Numbered from the stretch's first letter, positions 44,469 through 53,270 are shown. The stretch: DNA of 64,000 nucleotides from Christensenella sp. UBA2853 (GCA_002350845.1 DEFL01000013.1:24749-88748), one strand, 5' to 3'. Translations and numbers: made by a program. Notes: generated from the sequence alone by a model not told the origin.

Positions 44469-45047
44469 TCAGGTTGCTTCCTGTGTTCCCTGAAGATCAA
44501 CAAATTCAAGGTCGCTCAGGAAATTCAAAGCCGTCTGAACCTGTTCCTCAGTGATCGGTTCTTTGCCCTGACCGCCGCCCACGAGGACAAATTCCAGCTG
44601 ATACCCTTTATAAATGGTATAAAAGTCAACAAAATCCATATTCTCGAAGGCTTCCCGGACCATCATCAGCTTTGTACCCTGTGCCGTTTCACAGTAGCTG
44701 ATTTTTACCTGGTCGTCAGCCTGGAACGTTGCTTCGATCTTTGACAGAGCCTCTGCATCCAGATCATTTAAGCGGTCGACCTCTGAGAGCAGCTCGTCAA
44801 AAGCAACAGACAGGAGCATCGTCGGTTTTTCCGGGTCTTCTGAGGCAACCGACATGAGGACAATTCCGGAGTCCGTGCCCGTGTCCACTTCAGAGGCTGC
44901 ATAGCCTTCAGGAAGCTTGCAGCGAAGTTCAAAGGCACCGTTCATACTGACTGTACCAAGATACGTTTTCTCCGCTTCCTGTGCAAAAGAAACAGCAGAG
45001 CACAGGAGCAGTGAGACACAAAGAAGCAGTAACATGATCTTTTTCAT
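44469..45047 (-). CDS. Secreted protein of unknown function
   Basis: 192 residues. Clear Sec signal peptide (KKIMLLLLCVSLLLCSAVSFA with AQEAEK after it). The mature part is an acidic alpha/beta domain; I do not recognise a family. It contains no catalytic motif that I can name. Start at ATG 45047 with GTGAGGA upstream. It begins 33 bases after the stop of the SH3 protein gene and is probably co-transcribed with it, so the two may act together at the cell surface. Confidence 0.72.
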   Translation of the reverse strand: MKKIMLLLLCVSLLLCSAVSFAQEAEKTYLGTVSMNGAFELRCKLPEGYAASEVDTGTDSGIVLMSVASEDPEKPTMLLSVAFDELLSEVDRLNDLDAEALSKIEATFQADDQVKISYCETAQGTKLMMVREAFENMDFVDFYTIYKGYQLEFVLVGGGQGKEPITEEQVQTALNFLSDLEFVDLQGTQEAT

Positions 45048-45080
45048 TTTTGTTTCCTCACATTCTTCCATTGTTTTTGG

Positions 45081-45689
45081 TTATTTGACAGAAACATACT
45101 GGCGGCTGATAAAACCAATCATGCCGGTGACCGGGTCCTGCACCTGATACCAGTCAGAAAGCTCAGCGAGCACAGTCAGTTCCTTTCCCTGAGGGCAGGT
45201 TGCGATCCGCTCCGCTTCCACACTCGGGGCCCAGCGCAGATTCACCCAGCCTGTTGCCCGGGAGGGTCTTGAAATCACGGTAAACGGAACAACCTTTCTG
45301 GCCGTTCTGAATTCCACATTCAGAGAAGAAATCGTGCTTCTCGAGGGAACAGGGGCCGGTGCCGGCGCAGGCGGATAGGGGGCCGGCTTTACGGAAATAA
45401 GGTATCTGCTCTGAACATACGCATAATCGACGCGGTAACCGCCCGAGACCGTATTGACCCATGGGTACAGGATCTGTGACCATCCGTTATAGCTCGAGCG
45501 TACGGTCACCTTGGCGCCGTAGGGCAGTGTCCCGATCACATTGTTTTCAATCCGCTCGCTGGAGCGGACATTCAGCGTTCCGCCGTTCTCTGTATACACA
45601 TACATGGTTGTATCCGCATGAACCGCAGGGATCAGCAGCGCCATCATCAGCAGCACGGCTGCAGTCAGCGAAATGATTTTCTTTGTCAT
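45081..45689 (-). CDS. Secreted protein with two bacterial SH3 domains
   Basis: 202 residues. Signal peptide (MTKKIISLTAAVLLMMALL), SH3 domain 1 (~28-98: GGTLNVRSSERIENNVIG, then VTVRSSYNGW), a Pro/Ala linker (PAPYPPAPAPAPVPS) and SH3 domain 2 (~140-200: GWVNLRWAPSVEAERI). Such SH3 modules bind peptidoglycan cross-bridges. No enzyme domain is present, so it is a wall-binding adaptor. AAAGGAG lies before the ATG. Confidence 0.85.
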   Translation of the reverse strand: MTKKIISLTAAVLLMMALLIPAVHADTTMYVYTENGGTLNVRSSERIENNVIGTLPYGAKVTVRSSYNGWSQILYPWVNTVSGGYRVDYAYVQSRYLISVKPAPYPPAPAPAPVPSRSTISSLNVEFRTARKVVPFTVISRPSRATGWVNLRWAPSVEAERIATCPQGKELTVLAELSDWYQVQDPVTGMIGFISRQYVSVK

Positions 45690-46062
45690 TGGTCTTTTTC
45701 TCCTTTCATGGATTGTCGATGGCAGTGCCTGTCAGTTTCACCGCTTTCGACGTTTTTTATATGCAGGCGCACACTGCAGACAGGGTTCGCCGCGCGGAAA
45801 GCTGCTCTTTCCGCCGCATGCATTCATCTGTTCTGCTTTATGTCCTGTGTTTGGCTTTTTGTATGAAACGTTTGCACGTATCCGGAAGACTGATGCCTGC
45901 TCTCCGTCCTGTCTGCGTTTCTGAGCATCTGCTCTCCTGCCTAAGGACCAGCACCTGTTCTGTTTTCACCTCCTGCCTTGTTCAGCCCTCCATTGTTTTA
46001 TACGAAGATCGATGATGTGTGGCATCTCCCGGCCTGAATGCCGCACCGCAGGCAAATTGGCC
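45690..46062. other. Intergenic stretch without supported gene
   Basis: It holds the upstream region of the SH3 gene (a weak minus-strand TATAAA near 45756). Open frames here are short and lack ribosome sites or known motifs. Confidence 0.5.
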
Positions 46063-46092
46063 ATAAAAAAACAGGCAGTCTTCTGACTGCCC
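46063..46092 (-). terminator. Terminator of the YhcH/EbgC-like gene
   Basis: Perfect stem GGCAGTC (46074-46080) / GACTGCC (46085-46091), TTCT loop, followed on the minus strand by seven T residues (46065-46071). Confidence 0.82.
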
Positions 46093-46112
46093 GAAAAGAA
46101 AGAGTGTAGTGA

Positions 46113-46574
46113 TTATGTCTCCTTGTCATTGCATGCAAACTCTGCTGTGCAGGGAACCTTGACCACCCACTTGGAGATTGAGCCGTCTTCCCCATGGAGC
46201 TTTCCGCCCACCATATGCGCTTCCCCGGGAAAAATGGCACAGAACCAGCCTGCATGCAACTCCGCCGGCGTACCGCACGGACCGCCGTCCATCTTACGCC
46301 CATCTGCACCGCCGGCCAGCGCTTCTGCCGGCGTCACGCATTCCATGGAACAGATATGAATCACTTCCGCGCCTTCTTTTGCGATCATCAGATCAATCGT
46401 ATGAAAATGCACTTCAAACCTGCGTTTTTCATCCGGCTTGACCGCATATTCTTTTTCCCTGACTTCACACGGTGCATTGGCGGGATTATCTGTTGCAAAC
46501 GCTTCTGCAATCTTTCCTGCAAAAGGAATGACGTGTTCATAGAAAGGCAGTTTCTCAATTCGGTCCAAGATCAT
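46113..46574 (-). CDS. YhcH/YjgK/YiaL (EbgC-like) family protein
   Basis: 153 residues, typical length. Conserved features include FEVHFHTIDLMI, a glycine-rich loop and FPGEAHMVGG, where His and Glu residues form the metal site of this cupin-like family. Members are linked to sialic-acid and sugar metabolism and to the EbgC subunit of evolved beta-galactosidase. GGAGG before ATG. Its promoter lies inside the 3' end of the truncated lipase gene. Confidence 0.87.
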   Translation of the reverse strand: MILDRIEKLPFYEHVIPFAGKIAEAFATDNPANAPCEVREKEYAVKPDEKRRFEVHFHTIDLMIAKEGAEVIHICSMECVTPAEALAGGADGRKMDGGPCGTPAELHAGWFCAIFPGEAHMVGGKLHGEDGSISKWVVKVPCTAEFACNDKET

Positions 46575-46607
46575 CCGGATCCACCTCCGTGATATTACTT
46601 TTACGGA

Positions 46608-46636
46608 ATTATACCGTTTTTTCTATGCTTTGTCTA
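46608..46636 (-). promoter_or_regulatory. Promoter of the YhcH/EbgC-like gene
   Basis: Minus-strand TAGACA (46631-46636), 17-base spacer, TATAAT (46608-46613). It overlaps the last codons of the lipase remnant. Confidence 0.75.
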
Positions 46637-46992
46637 TTCCATGTGTCTGTTCCCGGAAGTGCACAGATCATCTCCAGGAGATCAAGATAAAATGCACGGA
46701 TATCCTTCTTATGGATCAGGCCTCCCTGAAGCGCCATATGATCTCCCCGGAACACCGGAAACACATTCCAGATGCCCGGCTCAATATGCTCCCTGTCCAG
46801 TTCTCTGTGTGCAGACCCCAATGGCCACGATGCGGAACAGGTATTGACCAGTCCGTCATTTTCCCGCCAGTTTTCTCCAATCTCCATGCCGCCCCGTGTT
46901 TTGCCCCTGTAGGCTCCAATCTGGCAGGCACGCATGACAAAGAGCGGTTCCATGCCCCTGTCCGGTTTCCATGTCCCGTCCTCTGTCTTGCA
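46609..46992 (-). pseudogene. Truncated C-terminal part of a staphylococcal-type lipase
   Basis: About 128 in-frame codons, from CKTEDGTWKPDRGMEPLF to the stop. The segments ENDGLVNTCS (catalytic Asp) and FRGDHMALQGG (catalytic His) are those of the C-terminal third of lipase family I.5 / staphylococcal-like enzymes. The nucleophile elbow GxSxG and the whole N-terminal two thirds are absent; sequence upstream is the MerR control region. The ATG at 46953 has no ribosome site, so it is best read as a remnant rather than a gene. Confidence 0.72.
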
Positions 46993-47015
46993 ACCTGATA
47001 AGGGTATGTTAAAAT
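46988..47015 (+). promoter_or_regulatory. Promoter of the MerR regulator gene
   Basis: TTGCAA (46988-46993), 16-base spacer, TAAAAT (47010-47015). It reads into the MerR operator palindrome at 47024-47045. Confidence 0.6.
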
Positions 47016-47016
47016 G

Positions 47017-47047
47017 AGTACAAGACTTAGAGCTAACTTTAAGTCAA
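47017..47047 (-). promoter_or_regulatory. MerR-type 19-base-spacer promoter and operator, leftward
   Basis: Minus-strand TTGACT (47042-47047) and TGTACT (47017-47022) are separated by exactly 19 bases, the spacing of MerR-activated promoters. The spacer carries the imperfect palindrome GACTTAGAGC-TAACTTTAAGTC (47024-47045), like known MerR-family operators of the CTTAGAGT/ACTCTAAG type. It points into the truncated lipase. Confidence 0.72.
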
Positions 47048-47077
47048 TCCCACGACAGAAATGATGGAGGCTTCTGC

Positions 47078-47461
47078 ATGCGCTATACCATCCGTGAAGT
47101 ATCTGAGAAAACAAACATCAGTGCATATGTCCTGCGTTTTTATGAAAAGGAAGGTCTGCTTCCTCACATCCACCGCAGTGAAGGTGGGATCCGCTACTAT
47201 ACCGATGAAGATATGGATCTGCTTGGACTGATCTCCTGCCTGAAAAAGACAGGCATGCAGCTCAGGGAGATCAAAACATTTGTGGAATTGAGCGAGCAGG
47301 GACCTGAAACCCTTCGGGAGCGCTGCAATATTCTCCGCCAGCAGCAGGACAATGTCCGCAAGCAGATGGCGGAACTGCAGAAAAGCTACGAAAAAGTTTC
47401 TCATAAGCTAGCCTATTTTTCCAGGCTGCTCTCTGAGTATGAAGGCACCGGCAATCCCTGA
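47078..47461 (+). CDS. MerR-family transcriptional regulator
   Basis: 127 residues. N-terminal winged HTH (YTIREVSEKTNISAYVLRFY, then GIRYYTDEDMDLL) and a long dimerisation coiled coil (about 80-120). The short C-terminus and lack of Cys suggest the stress/aldehyde-type MerR group. GGAGG upstream of the ATG. The 19-base-spacer operator lies 31 bases before the start, so it probably regulates itself and a formerly divergent gene. Two more genes follow on the same strand. Confidence 0.92.
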   Translation: MRYTIREVSEKTNISAYVLRFYEKEGLLPHIHRSEGGIRYYTDEDMDLLGLISCLKKTGMQLREIKTFVELSEQGPETLRERCNILRQQQDNVRKQMAELQKSYEKVSHKLAYFSRLLSEYEGTGNP

Positions 47462-47506
47462 CGGATTCCTTCCATGATCCTTGAGAAACCTTCGGAGGCA
47501 AAACGA

Positions 47507-47824
47507 ATGACATCCAGTCAGATCATCTGGGCCCAGGCGCGAGACCGCCTCGTTCAGGCCACCGTCACTCTTGGTTATCCTTCTGAACTTGGCGAACTGA
47601 TGGCCAGGCAGTTAAAAAGCCCCAAAGCGATGGACCGCATGACTTCTTATATTCTTTCTGTCCATCCTGACACGGAGGAAATGCTGGTTGATGAAATGCT
47701 CGCCATCTGCGATGACATCAATGCATGGAGGGAAAAGAAACGCAGCCAGGAAGCGCAGGCAAATTACAACGCCACGCTGTTCTACAGGCGGGGCGTTCCT
47801 GCGGATGACGAAGATGACGCATGA
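47507..47824 (+). CDS. Conserved-looking hypothetical protein
   Basis: 105 residues, no recognised domain. Mostly helical (SSQIIWAQARDRLVQATV, LGELMARQLKS, VDEMLAICDDINAWREKK) with a conserved-looking YYRRG-type end and an acidic tail (DDEDDA). No signal peptide. Start chosen at ATG 47507, eight bases after GGAGG. It lies between the MerR and GH8 genes on the plus strand and is probably co-transcribed with at least one of them. Confidence 0.75.
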   Translation: MTSSQIIWAQARDRLVQATVTLGYPSELGELMARQLKSPKAMDRMTSYILSVHPDTEEMLVDEMLAICDDINAWREKKRSQEAQANYNATLFYRRGVPADDEDDA

Positions 47825-47882
47825 TGACCGCATCTTCTGTCATTTCTTTTCAAGCCATGACTGCACAGGGAGGAGGTACTGC

Positions 47883-48992
47883 ATGCAAAGAACCTATCCA
47901 AACCAGTTTTCCCGATTCGGCATTTCTGACGAGCAGGTGCTCAAACACGTTCAGGACTGCTTTCATACCATTTTCTTTGATCCGGATGAAAAAACCTATA
48001 CAGATGTCGATGAAGACAGCGGCTGTATGATTGATACCGGGAACGTGGATGCCCGTACAGAAGGCATGAGCTATGGCATGATGATGACCGTACAGATGGA
48101 CCGTAAGGACCTGTTTGACAAATTGTGGCAGTTTTCCATGCGGTACATGTTTCAGAAAGACGGACCGTATGCCGGCTATTTTGCCTGGTCAGTTTCCCCT
48201 GAAGGAAAACACAACGCCGAAGGGCCTGCCCCTGACGGGGAGGAATACTTTGCCATGGCACTGTTCATGGCCTCCGCGCGCTGGGGAGACGGCGAGGGCA
48301 TTTTCTGCTACAGCGAGCAGGCGCGGGAGATTCTCCGTCACTGTCTCCACCAGGACGAGATGGTGCCGGGCGGCCGGGCCATGTGGGACCCTGAGAATCA
48401 CCTGATCCGGTTTGTCCCGGAAGCAGATTTCTCGGATCCCAGCTATCATCTGCCGCATTTCTACAGTCTTTTCGCCCGTCTTGCAGACCCCGAAGACCGT
48501 CCGTTCTGGCAGAAAGCCGCAGAGGCCAGCCGTACCTACATTGTTCAGAGTGCGCACCCTGTCACCGGCATGAGTCCTGAATATGCAGAATATGACGGCA
48601 CCCCGCGGCTGATGTTTGGCAAACCGTTTACGTATTACTCCGATGCCTACCGCGTCGCGATGAATATTGCCCTGGACACGCTCTGGTTTGGTCCCCGGGA
48701 GGATACTGCACAGATTGCCTCTCATCTTCAGGATTTTTTCCAGGGAATCCCCGAATCCGAGCTGAAAGCCTATCAGCTTGACGGAACCCCGGCCGATGAA
48801 CCGGCCATGCACCCGGTGGCCATCACCGCTGTGCTTGCCGCAGCTTCCATTGCCAGCAGCAGCCCTGCTGCAGACAAGGCCCTGCTCCACTTCTGGAATA
48901 CGCCGCTCCGCCGCGGAAAACGCAGATACTACGACAACTGTCTCTATTTCTTCTGCCTGCTCATGCTTGCAGGCTGTTATCAGATGTACTGA
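47883..48992 (+). CDS. GH8 reducing-end xylose-releasing exo-oligoxylanase-like enzyme
   Basis: 369 residues. GH8 (alpha/alpha)6 barrel with general-acid Glu60 in VDARTEGMSYGMMM and a later base Asp in YYSDAYRVAMN. Length, lack of a signal peptide and motif GYFAWSV match cytoplasmic Rex enzymes that trim xylo-oligosaccharides from the reducing end. GGAGG six bases before ATG 47883; a much longer frame to 47688 overlaps the preceding gene. It is convergent with the GH43 operon across a shared terminator. Confidence 0.9.
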   Translation: MQRTYPNQFSRFGISDEQVLKHVQDCFHTIFFDPDEKTYTDVDEDSGCMIDTGNVDARTEGMSYGMMMTVQMDRKDLFDKLWQFSMRYMFQKDGPYAGYFAWSVSPEGKHNAEGPAPDGEEYFAMALFMASARWGDGEGIFCYSEQAREILRHCLHQDEMVPGGRAMWDPENHLIRFVPEADFSDPSYHLPHFYSLFARLADPEDRPFWQKAAEASRTYIVQSAHPVTGMSPEYAEYDGTPRLMFGKPFTYYSDAYRVAMNIALDTLWFGPREDTAQIASHLQDFFQGIPESELKAYQLDGTPADEPAMHPVAITAVLAAASIASSSPAADKALLHFWNTPLRRGKRRYYDNCLYFFCLLMLAGCYQMY

Positions 48993-49017
48993 CGACCGGG
49001 ATCCGCTGCCCTGCATG

Positions 49018-49060
49018 AAGAAACGACCTGCCGCCCACCATGGACTGCAGGTCGTTTCTT
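49018..49060. terminator. Bidirectional terminator between GH8 and GH43 genes
   Basis: Perfect 14-base stem AAGAAACGACCTGC (49018-49031) / GCAGGTCGTTTCTT (49047-49060), with a 15-base loop; T-rich ends on both strands. Confidence 0.85.
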
Positions 49061-49072
49061 TGTATGCATCTG

Positions 49073-49972
49073 TCAGAGAACACTTTCATCGGTATACAGC
49101 ATGTGCAGTTCACCGTCTTTTTCAATCAGCGGATACACCACATAGCCTGATTCAAAATACTTTTCTCCGTTGCCGCCCCAGCGATCGCCAAAGTACAGTA
49201 CCTTTCCGTCTTTCTGGAGGATGAAGGCAGGCTGGCTGTGATAGGTTGTCTCATCGCCGATGTCCCTCAACGCGCTCCAGCGGCCTTCCATGCTGTCTGA
49301 AACAGCATACCGTCCCTGGTTCGGGGCCCATCCGGTGCAGAAAGAGGACAGCATATAATACCTTCCTCCGATTTTCGTCACCGCCGGTGCTTCCCGGTAT
49401 TCTCCCTGCCACAGCCGATGCACCAGGGCATCCACATTCATGTAATCGTCCGAGAGCCGATAGACATGCATATCCGCATTATCCCTGGATGCAGAGATGA
49501 AATAGGCGGTCCCGTCATCGTCCTGAAACAGTGTGCAGTCTCTGGACATATAGCCATAGGGATTGAAATGCCCATGATAGGTAAAGTCTCCATCCGGGGT
49601 ATCACACGTTGCCACAGCCGCTGCTGCATCCAGATAATCTTTGCCGTTTTCATAGTGTGCCCACAGTACAAATTTTCCGGTCTTTTCATTGTAGAGCACC
49701 TTGGGCCGCTCCAGATTCACTTTTCCTCCGTCATCCCGCTGCAGCTTCAAAGTGGTTCTCACACGGTATGTCCGCATGGGGGAATCCATGGTCAGAATGT
49801 GATTTCGGAATTCCCAGTCCGAAAGGTTGGTGGACCGATAGCAGCTGACATAATTCCGATCCCGCCGGTCTTCTCCATACCAGTAGTAAGCATCGCCGTA
49901 TTGAAGGATCCAGCCCCCGTGGGCATGGATCGGCTGCCCGCTGATGTCCGTCCACAGCGCTCCGTTTTTCAT
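49073..49972 (-). CDS. GH43-family glycosidase
   Basis: 299 residues. Five-bladed beta-propeller features: HAHGGWILQYGDAYYWYGED, SRDCTLFQDDDGTAYF and EAPAVTKIGGRYYMLSS, where the Asp and Glu residues are the GH43 catalytic set. The opening resembles the GH43 subgroup with exo-beta-1,3-galactanases; arabinosidase or xylosidase activity is also possible. No signal peptide. It starts 23 bases after the glycerol-1-phosphate dehydrogenase stop and is the last gene of that operon. Confidence 0.86.
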   Translation of the reverse strand: MKNGALWTDISGQPIHAHGGWILQYGDAYYWYGEDRRDRNYVSCYRSTNLSDWEFRNHILTMDSPMRTYRVRTTLKLQRDDGGKVNLERPKVLYNEKTGKFVLWAHYENGKDYLDAAAAVATCDTPDGDFTYHGHFNPYGYMSRDCTLFQDDDGTAYFISASRDNADMHVYRLSDDYMNVDALVHRLWQGEYREAPAVTKIGGRYYMLSSFCTGWAPNQGRYAVSDSMEGRWSALRDIGDETTYHSQPAFILQKDGKVLYFGDRWGGNGEKYFESGYVVYPLIEKDGELHMLYTDESVL

Positions 49973-49995
49973 GGTTTCATATCTTCCTTTCCATG

Positions 49996-51210
49996 TCAGG
50001 CTTTCCAGTCCGGAAAACGCTCTTTGAATGTGCCGTAGAAATATTTCTGCATGACCACATCATAGACCCTGTCCGCGTACGCTTCCAGTTTGCCCTGGTC
50101 ATACAGGTACTGGAGGATCGTATAGCGGTCACGGAAAGTGCGGCCCCGCAGAATGCCCTCGACATACCGCTGTTTATCGGTCACAGTAAATGGCAGGCGG
50201 ATTGTTCTCTGCAGCTCTTCCAGCCGGTCAAACGCGGGAAGGTATTTTTCAATCAGCGTCTTCAGATGCTGGTCCTCCGTCTCCGCGTACAGCGCACGGA
50301 ACAGTTCAATGGCCGTGAAAGTTCCCTCGCCCACTTCGATCCCATGCAGATTGGGCACTTTTCCCTCTTCCACATCCATGACTTCCCAGGTCTGTCCAAT
50401 CATATGCTCTGTCCCCGAAGCCGGACGCGAGGAACCGCAGAACGCAATGCATTCCCCTGACAGGATCAGTCCTTCGCTGGTTGCACGGATCGCATCCGTT
50501 TCCCGCTTTTCCAGACCACTCGCCGCCTGAACGCACTGCTCTGTGGCTTTCAGCACCATATCGGCGATCTTCTCACAGTAATATTCACCGTTTCGATCAC
50601 GGCTGATTTCCCAGTCCAGAATCGCGACATATTTTCCCAGCATATCCCCTACACCGCTGAGCAGCAGAGGATACGGAGCTGCGCAGTTGATGCTCAGGTC
50701 AATGATGATATGGCGCGCAATCGTACAGTTGTAAACGATTTTTCTCCGGCCATTGAGAAGCGGAGCGACGACCGACGCATACCCGTCCATGGACGGAGCT
50801 GTCCCCACCACACCATACGGAATGCCCAGCCGATAGCTGACCATGCGGCAGGTATCATTGATCGATCCAGATCCGACAGCAAGAATATAATCGGGATTCA
50901 GTGACCAGGCCTGTATGTCATAGACCTCACGATCCCGCCCGGCTTCCATCAGGACTTTCCCCACATTCTCCGCATTGGGCAGAGCTGGTGCGGGAAGAAT
51001 CAGCACATGGGAAAGGATCCCGGCTTCTTTCAGAAGGCACTCAACCCGTTTTCCGGCGACTTCATAGGTGTTCTCATCGGCCACCATGAAGATGCGGTGA
51101 TAATCCTTCAGTATCTCCGCTGTTTTTTCCACAGCATGCTCTGATACTTCAATCACTTCCGTGGGAATGCAGTGATGTTTCTGTACACAGGTGCAATCCA
51201 TCTCAATCAT
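49996..51210 (-). CDS. sn-Glycerol-1-phosphate dehydrogenase (AraM/EgsA-like)
   Basis: 404 residues. Iron-alcohol-dehydrogenase fold with NAD-binding AVGSGSINDTCRM, GTAPSMDGYAS and metal-ligand Asp/His in LLSGVGDMLGK and GTEHMIG. AraM-type enzymes make glycerol-1-phosphate from dihydroxyacetone phosphate and were first seen in arabinose operons; link to GH43 here fits that. Start chosen at ATG 51210 after GGAGGAGG; a TTG at 51228 overlaps that site. It is the middle gene of SGNH / G1PDH / GH43. Confidence 0.9.
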   Translation of the reverse strand: MIEMDCTCVQKHHCIPTEVIEVSEHAVEKTAEILKDYHRIFMVADENTYEVAGKRVECLLKEAGILSHVLILPAPALPNAENVGKVLMEAGRDREVYDIQAWSLNPDYILAVGSGSINDTCRMVSYRLGIPYGVVGTAPSMDGYASVVAPLLNGRRKIVYNCTIARHIIIDLSINCAAPYPLLLSGVGDMLGKYVAILDWEISRDRNGEYYCEKIADMVLKATEQCVQAASGLEKRETDAIRATSEGLILSGECIAFCGSSRPASGTEHMIGQTWEVMDVEEGKVPNLHGIEVGEGTFTAIELFRALYAETEDQHLKTLIEKYLPAFDRLEELQRTIRLPFTVTDKQRYVEGILRGRTFRDRYTILQYLYDQGKLEAYADRVYDVVMQKYFYGTFKERFPDWKA

Positions 51211-51237
51211 TTCCGTTTCCTCCTCCAAAAAGATACC

Positions 51238-51789
51238 TTAGATCAGCAGTTGTCGGATCACAGCGGCTGTCTTCTCCGCCGTGGCTGCGATGCCTGCCTC
51301 TGTCAAATGAACATGGTCTTCCCCGATCATCTGCTGTTTGCACGGTGCCACAACTGAATAGAGATCGTTGATCACAGCATGCTCTTCTGATGCAACCTTT
51401 TTCAGTATATCGTTATACATCAGGATATCTGCATGGTCTCCCTGCATCGTTGGCGTTGTCGTTGCAATCACAATCTGCAGTTCAGGCCGGTCGGTCATTT
51501 TCCGGAGAATGCGGCAGATTCTGTGGCAGGTTTCCTCATACAGATCCGGCGGATAGAAATGGCGTCCTTCCTGATAGTCATCCCCCATGTCCCAGAGCCC
51601 GCAGTTCCAGTGCACAAGATCAGGGACAGGCATCTTGGGAAGCCAGAACCGCAGCGAATTCAACGTATAGCCGCTCCAGCGGCCATTCTCTTCCGGGCCG
51701 CAGACCTCAGCAAGATCCGCCAGCTTTTCTCCAACTGCCTTCTGATACTGCATCCGGATCGAATCCCCCAGCAGCATGACCTGTTTCAT
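51238..51789 (-). CDS. SGNH/GDSL-type esterase
   Basis: 183 residues. Block I VMLLGDSIRMQYQ (Ser nucleophile), a Gly/Asn pair in HWNCGLWDMGDD, and block V EDHVHLTEAG (Asp and His). No signal peptide. Such enzymes remove acetyl or other acyl groups from sugars and would suit an intracellular de-esterification step before GH43 action. Start chosen at ATG 51789 with GGAG upstream; the GTG at 51798 is too close. First gene of the operon. Confidence 0.88.
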   Translation of the reverse strand: MKQVMLLGDSIRMQYQKAVGEKLADLAEVCGPEENGRWSGYTLNSLRFWLPKMPVPDLVHWNCGLWDMGDDYQEGRHFYPPDLYEETCHRICRILRKMTDRPELQIVIATTTPTMQGDHADILMYNDILKKVASEEHAVINDLYSVVAPCKQQMIGEDHVHLTEAGIAATAEKTAAVIRQLLI

Positions 51790-51886
51790 CTTTTTCACGC
51801 TCCTTCAGAGTCTGCTTCTCAGCTGCATTGTTCCTGTTATACAACTGTCGTTTCTTTGTGCCAAATCGTATCTTTGATCTCTGCTC

Positions 51887-51917
51887 ATACTATCATGGTT
51901 CAATGATCCGGTGTCAA
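51887..51917 (-). promoter_or_regulatory. Candidate promoter of the SGNH / G1PDH / GH43 operon
   Basis: Minus-strand perfect TTGACA (51912-51917) and TAGTAT (51887-51892), 19-base spacer. The rest of the 51790-52078 gap is AT-rich and shows no gene. Confidence 0.55.
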
Positions 51918-52078
51918 GTTTTTTTTGCGTACTCGTTGCAATGTCCGGTCCGGCTCAGGAGTCAGAGATCCTGTCTGTCATGGATAGAAAAAAGGAATCC
52001 CCGTTTTGTAGGAGATTTCTTTTTCGTCTTTCATCACAGCTTCGGCCCGCATACGTCAACCAGCATGGGCACTGCCGG

Positions 52079-53224
52079 TCAAAAGAACTTCCACCGGCTC
52101 AGCAGGAATCCCGGAATAACAACAATCAGGAAAAAGGCCCAGCTGATCAATGTAAATACCTTCACGAATTTTCCACCGTTTTTCGGGTATTCACGCACGT
52201 AGATTCTGTAATTGATGACAGAAGCGAGCGAACCGATCAGCGAGCACAGCCCTGCCGTATCTGCACCATAGATCAGTCCGGCGAAGTTTTCCGTAAAGGG
52301 ATACAAAACGATGGTGGCCGGCACGTTTGATATGATCTGACTCAGGCCGATCGCCCACCAGTACTCGTTCCCTGCCACGGCCTTTCTGAGGACATCTGCG
52401 ATCTTGGGATTCGCCGTGATGGACGATGAAAAGATGAAAAAGCACAGGAATGTCACGATCAGGACATAGTCGACCTGAAGCAGCAGCTGATAATCCATGA
52501 TGGCAATGACGGCCAGAACCACGAGGATCGCAAAAGGCCACAGCGGCGTTCGGGTCACAATCACACCGATCACCAGAATAAAGAGCAGCAAATAGGCAAT
52601 CCGGCGTTTCTTCCCTTCTGCATGCCATGGTGCTTCTTCCCGTTCCGCAAAGATCTCTTCATGCACGTCCCGTCTGTACAAAAAGAAGATGAAGCCAATC
52701 AGCAGCAGCGCAGAAGTTACGCAAAGTGGAAGCATGTGGAGCATGAAATGCCATGCACTGACGTCTGCCTGTCCGTACAGAAAAAGGTTCTGTGGGCTTC
52801 CGAAGGGCATCAGGAGTGACCCGCGGATGGCAGCGATGTTTTCCATGGAGATCACGGGGAGAATATAGTGTTCCTTCTGTCCGTTCTTAAAAAGAAGAAT
52901 AGTGAGAGGGACAAAAATAATCAGGGAAACATCATTGGTGACGAACATCGATGTGAAAAAAACACCGAACACAAGAAACAGGGAAAGCGACGTCATATGC
53001 CTCAGGTTGGATGCAAGATGTACAACCGGCTTCAGTACATTTTCCTTTTTGAATCCTTCCAGCACGCAGAGCATCATAAATAATGTGCCCAGCGTGCGCC
53101 AGTCAATATTCCGGAACAGCTGAAGTGTTGGCGGCGTAATGATCATTGCAGCCAATGCAGCCGCCAGAGACAGCGTCAGCATCAGTTCTTTTTTCAGAAA
53201 CAACAGGACCTTCTTCACTTGCAT
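52079..53224 (-). CDS. ArsB/CitM-type anion permease (SLC13-like)
   Basis: 381 residues with about eleven helices. The permease hallmarks TSMFVTNDVSLIIFVPL and SLLMPFGSPQNLFLYG form the first half, and SQIISNVPATIVLYPF the second, as in ArsB/NhaD/CitM-like ion transporters. Substrate might be a carboxylate or an inorganic anion; no ArsA/ArsR gene is present. GGGAGACG precedes the ATG at 53224. The upstream region has a good promoter between two perfect palindromes, implying tight control. Confidence 0.88.
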   Translation of the reverse strand: MQVKKVLLFLKKELMLTLSLAAALAAMIITPPTLQLFRNIDWRTLGTLFMMLCVLEGFKKENVLKPVVHLASNLRHMTSLSLFLVFGVFFTSMFVTNDVSLIIFVPLTILLFKNGQKEHYILPVISMENIAAIRGSLLMPFGSPQNLFLYGQADVSAWHFMLHMLPLCVTSALLLIGFIFFLYRRDVHEEIFAEREEAPWHAEGKKRRIAYLLLFILVIGVIVTRTPLWPFAILVVLAVIAIMDYQLLLQVDYVLIVTFLCFFIFSSSITANPKIADVLRKAVAGNEYWWAIGLSQIISNVPATIVLYPFTENFAGLIYGADTAGLCSLIGSLASVINYRIYVREYPKNGGKFVKVFTLISWAFFLIVVIPGFLLSRWKFF

Positions 53225-53270
53225 CGTCTCCCAATTCTTTATGGATCCCTGCTATCGGACCAGCATACAG

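Noticed and set aside
45690..46015. Short plus-strand frames (up to 110 codons)
   Set aside because: No ribosome sites and Cys/Leu-rich random-like composition; they lie in the SH3 gene upstream region.
48189..49016. 275-codon frame antisense to the GH8 gene
   Set aside because: Shadow frame; runs into the shared terminator.
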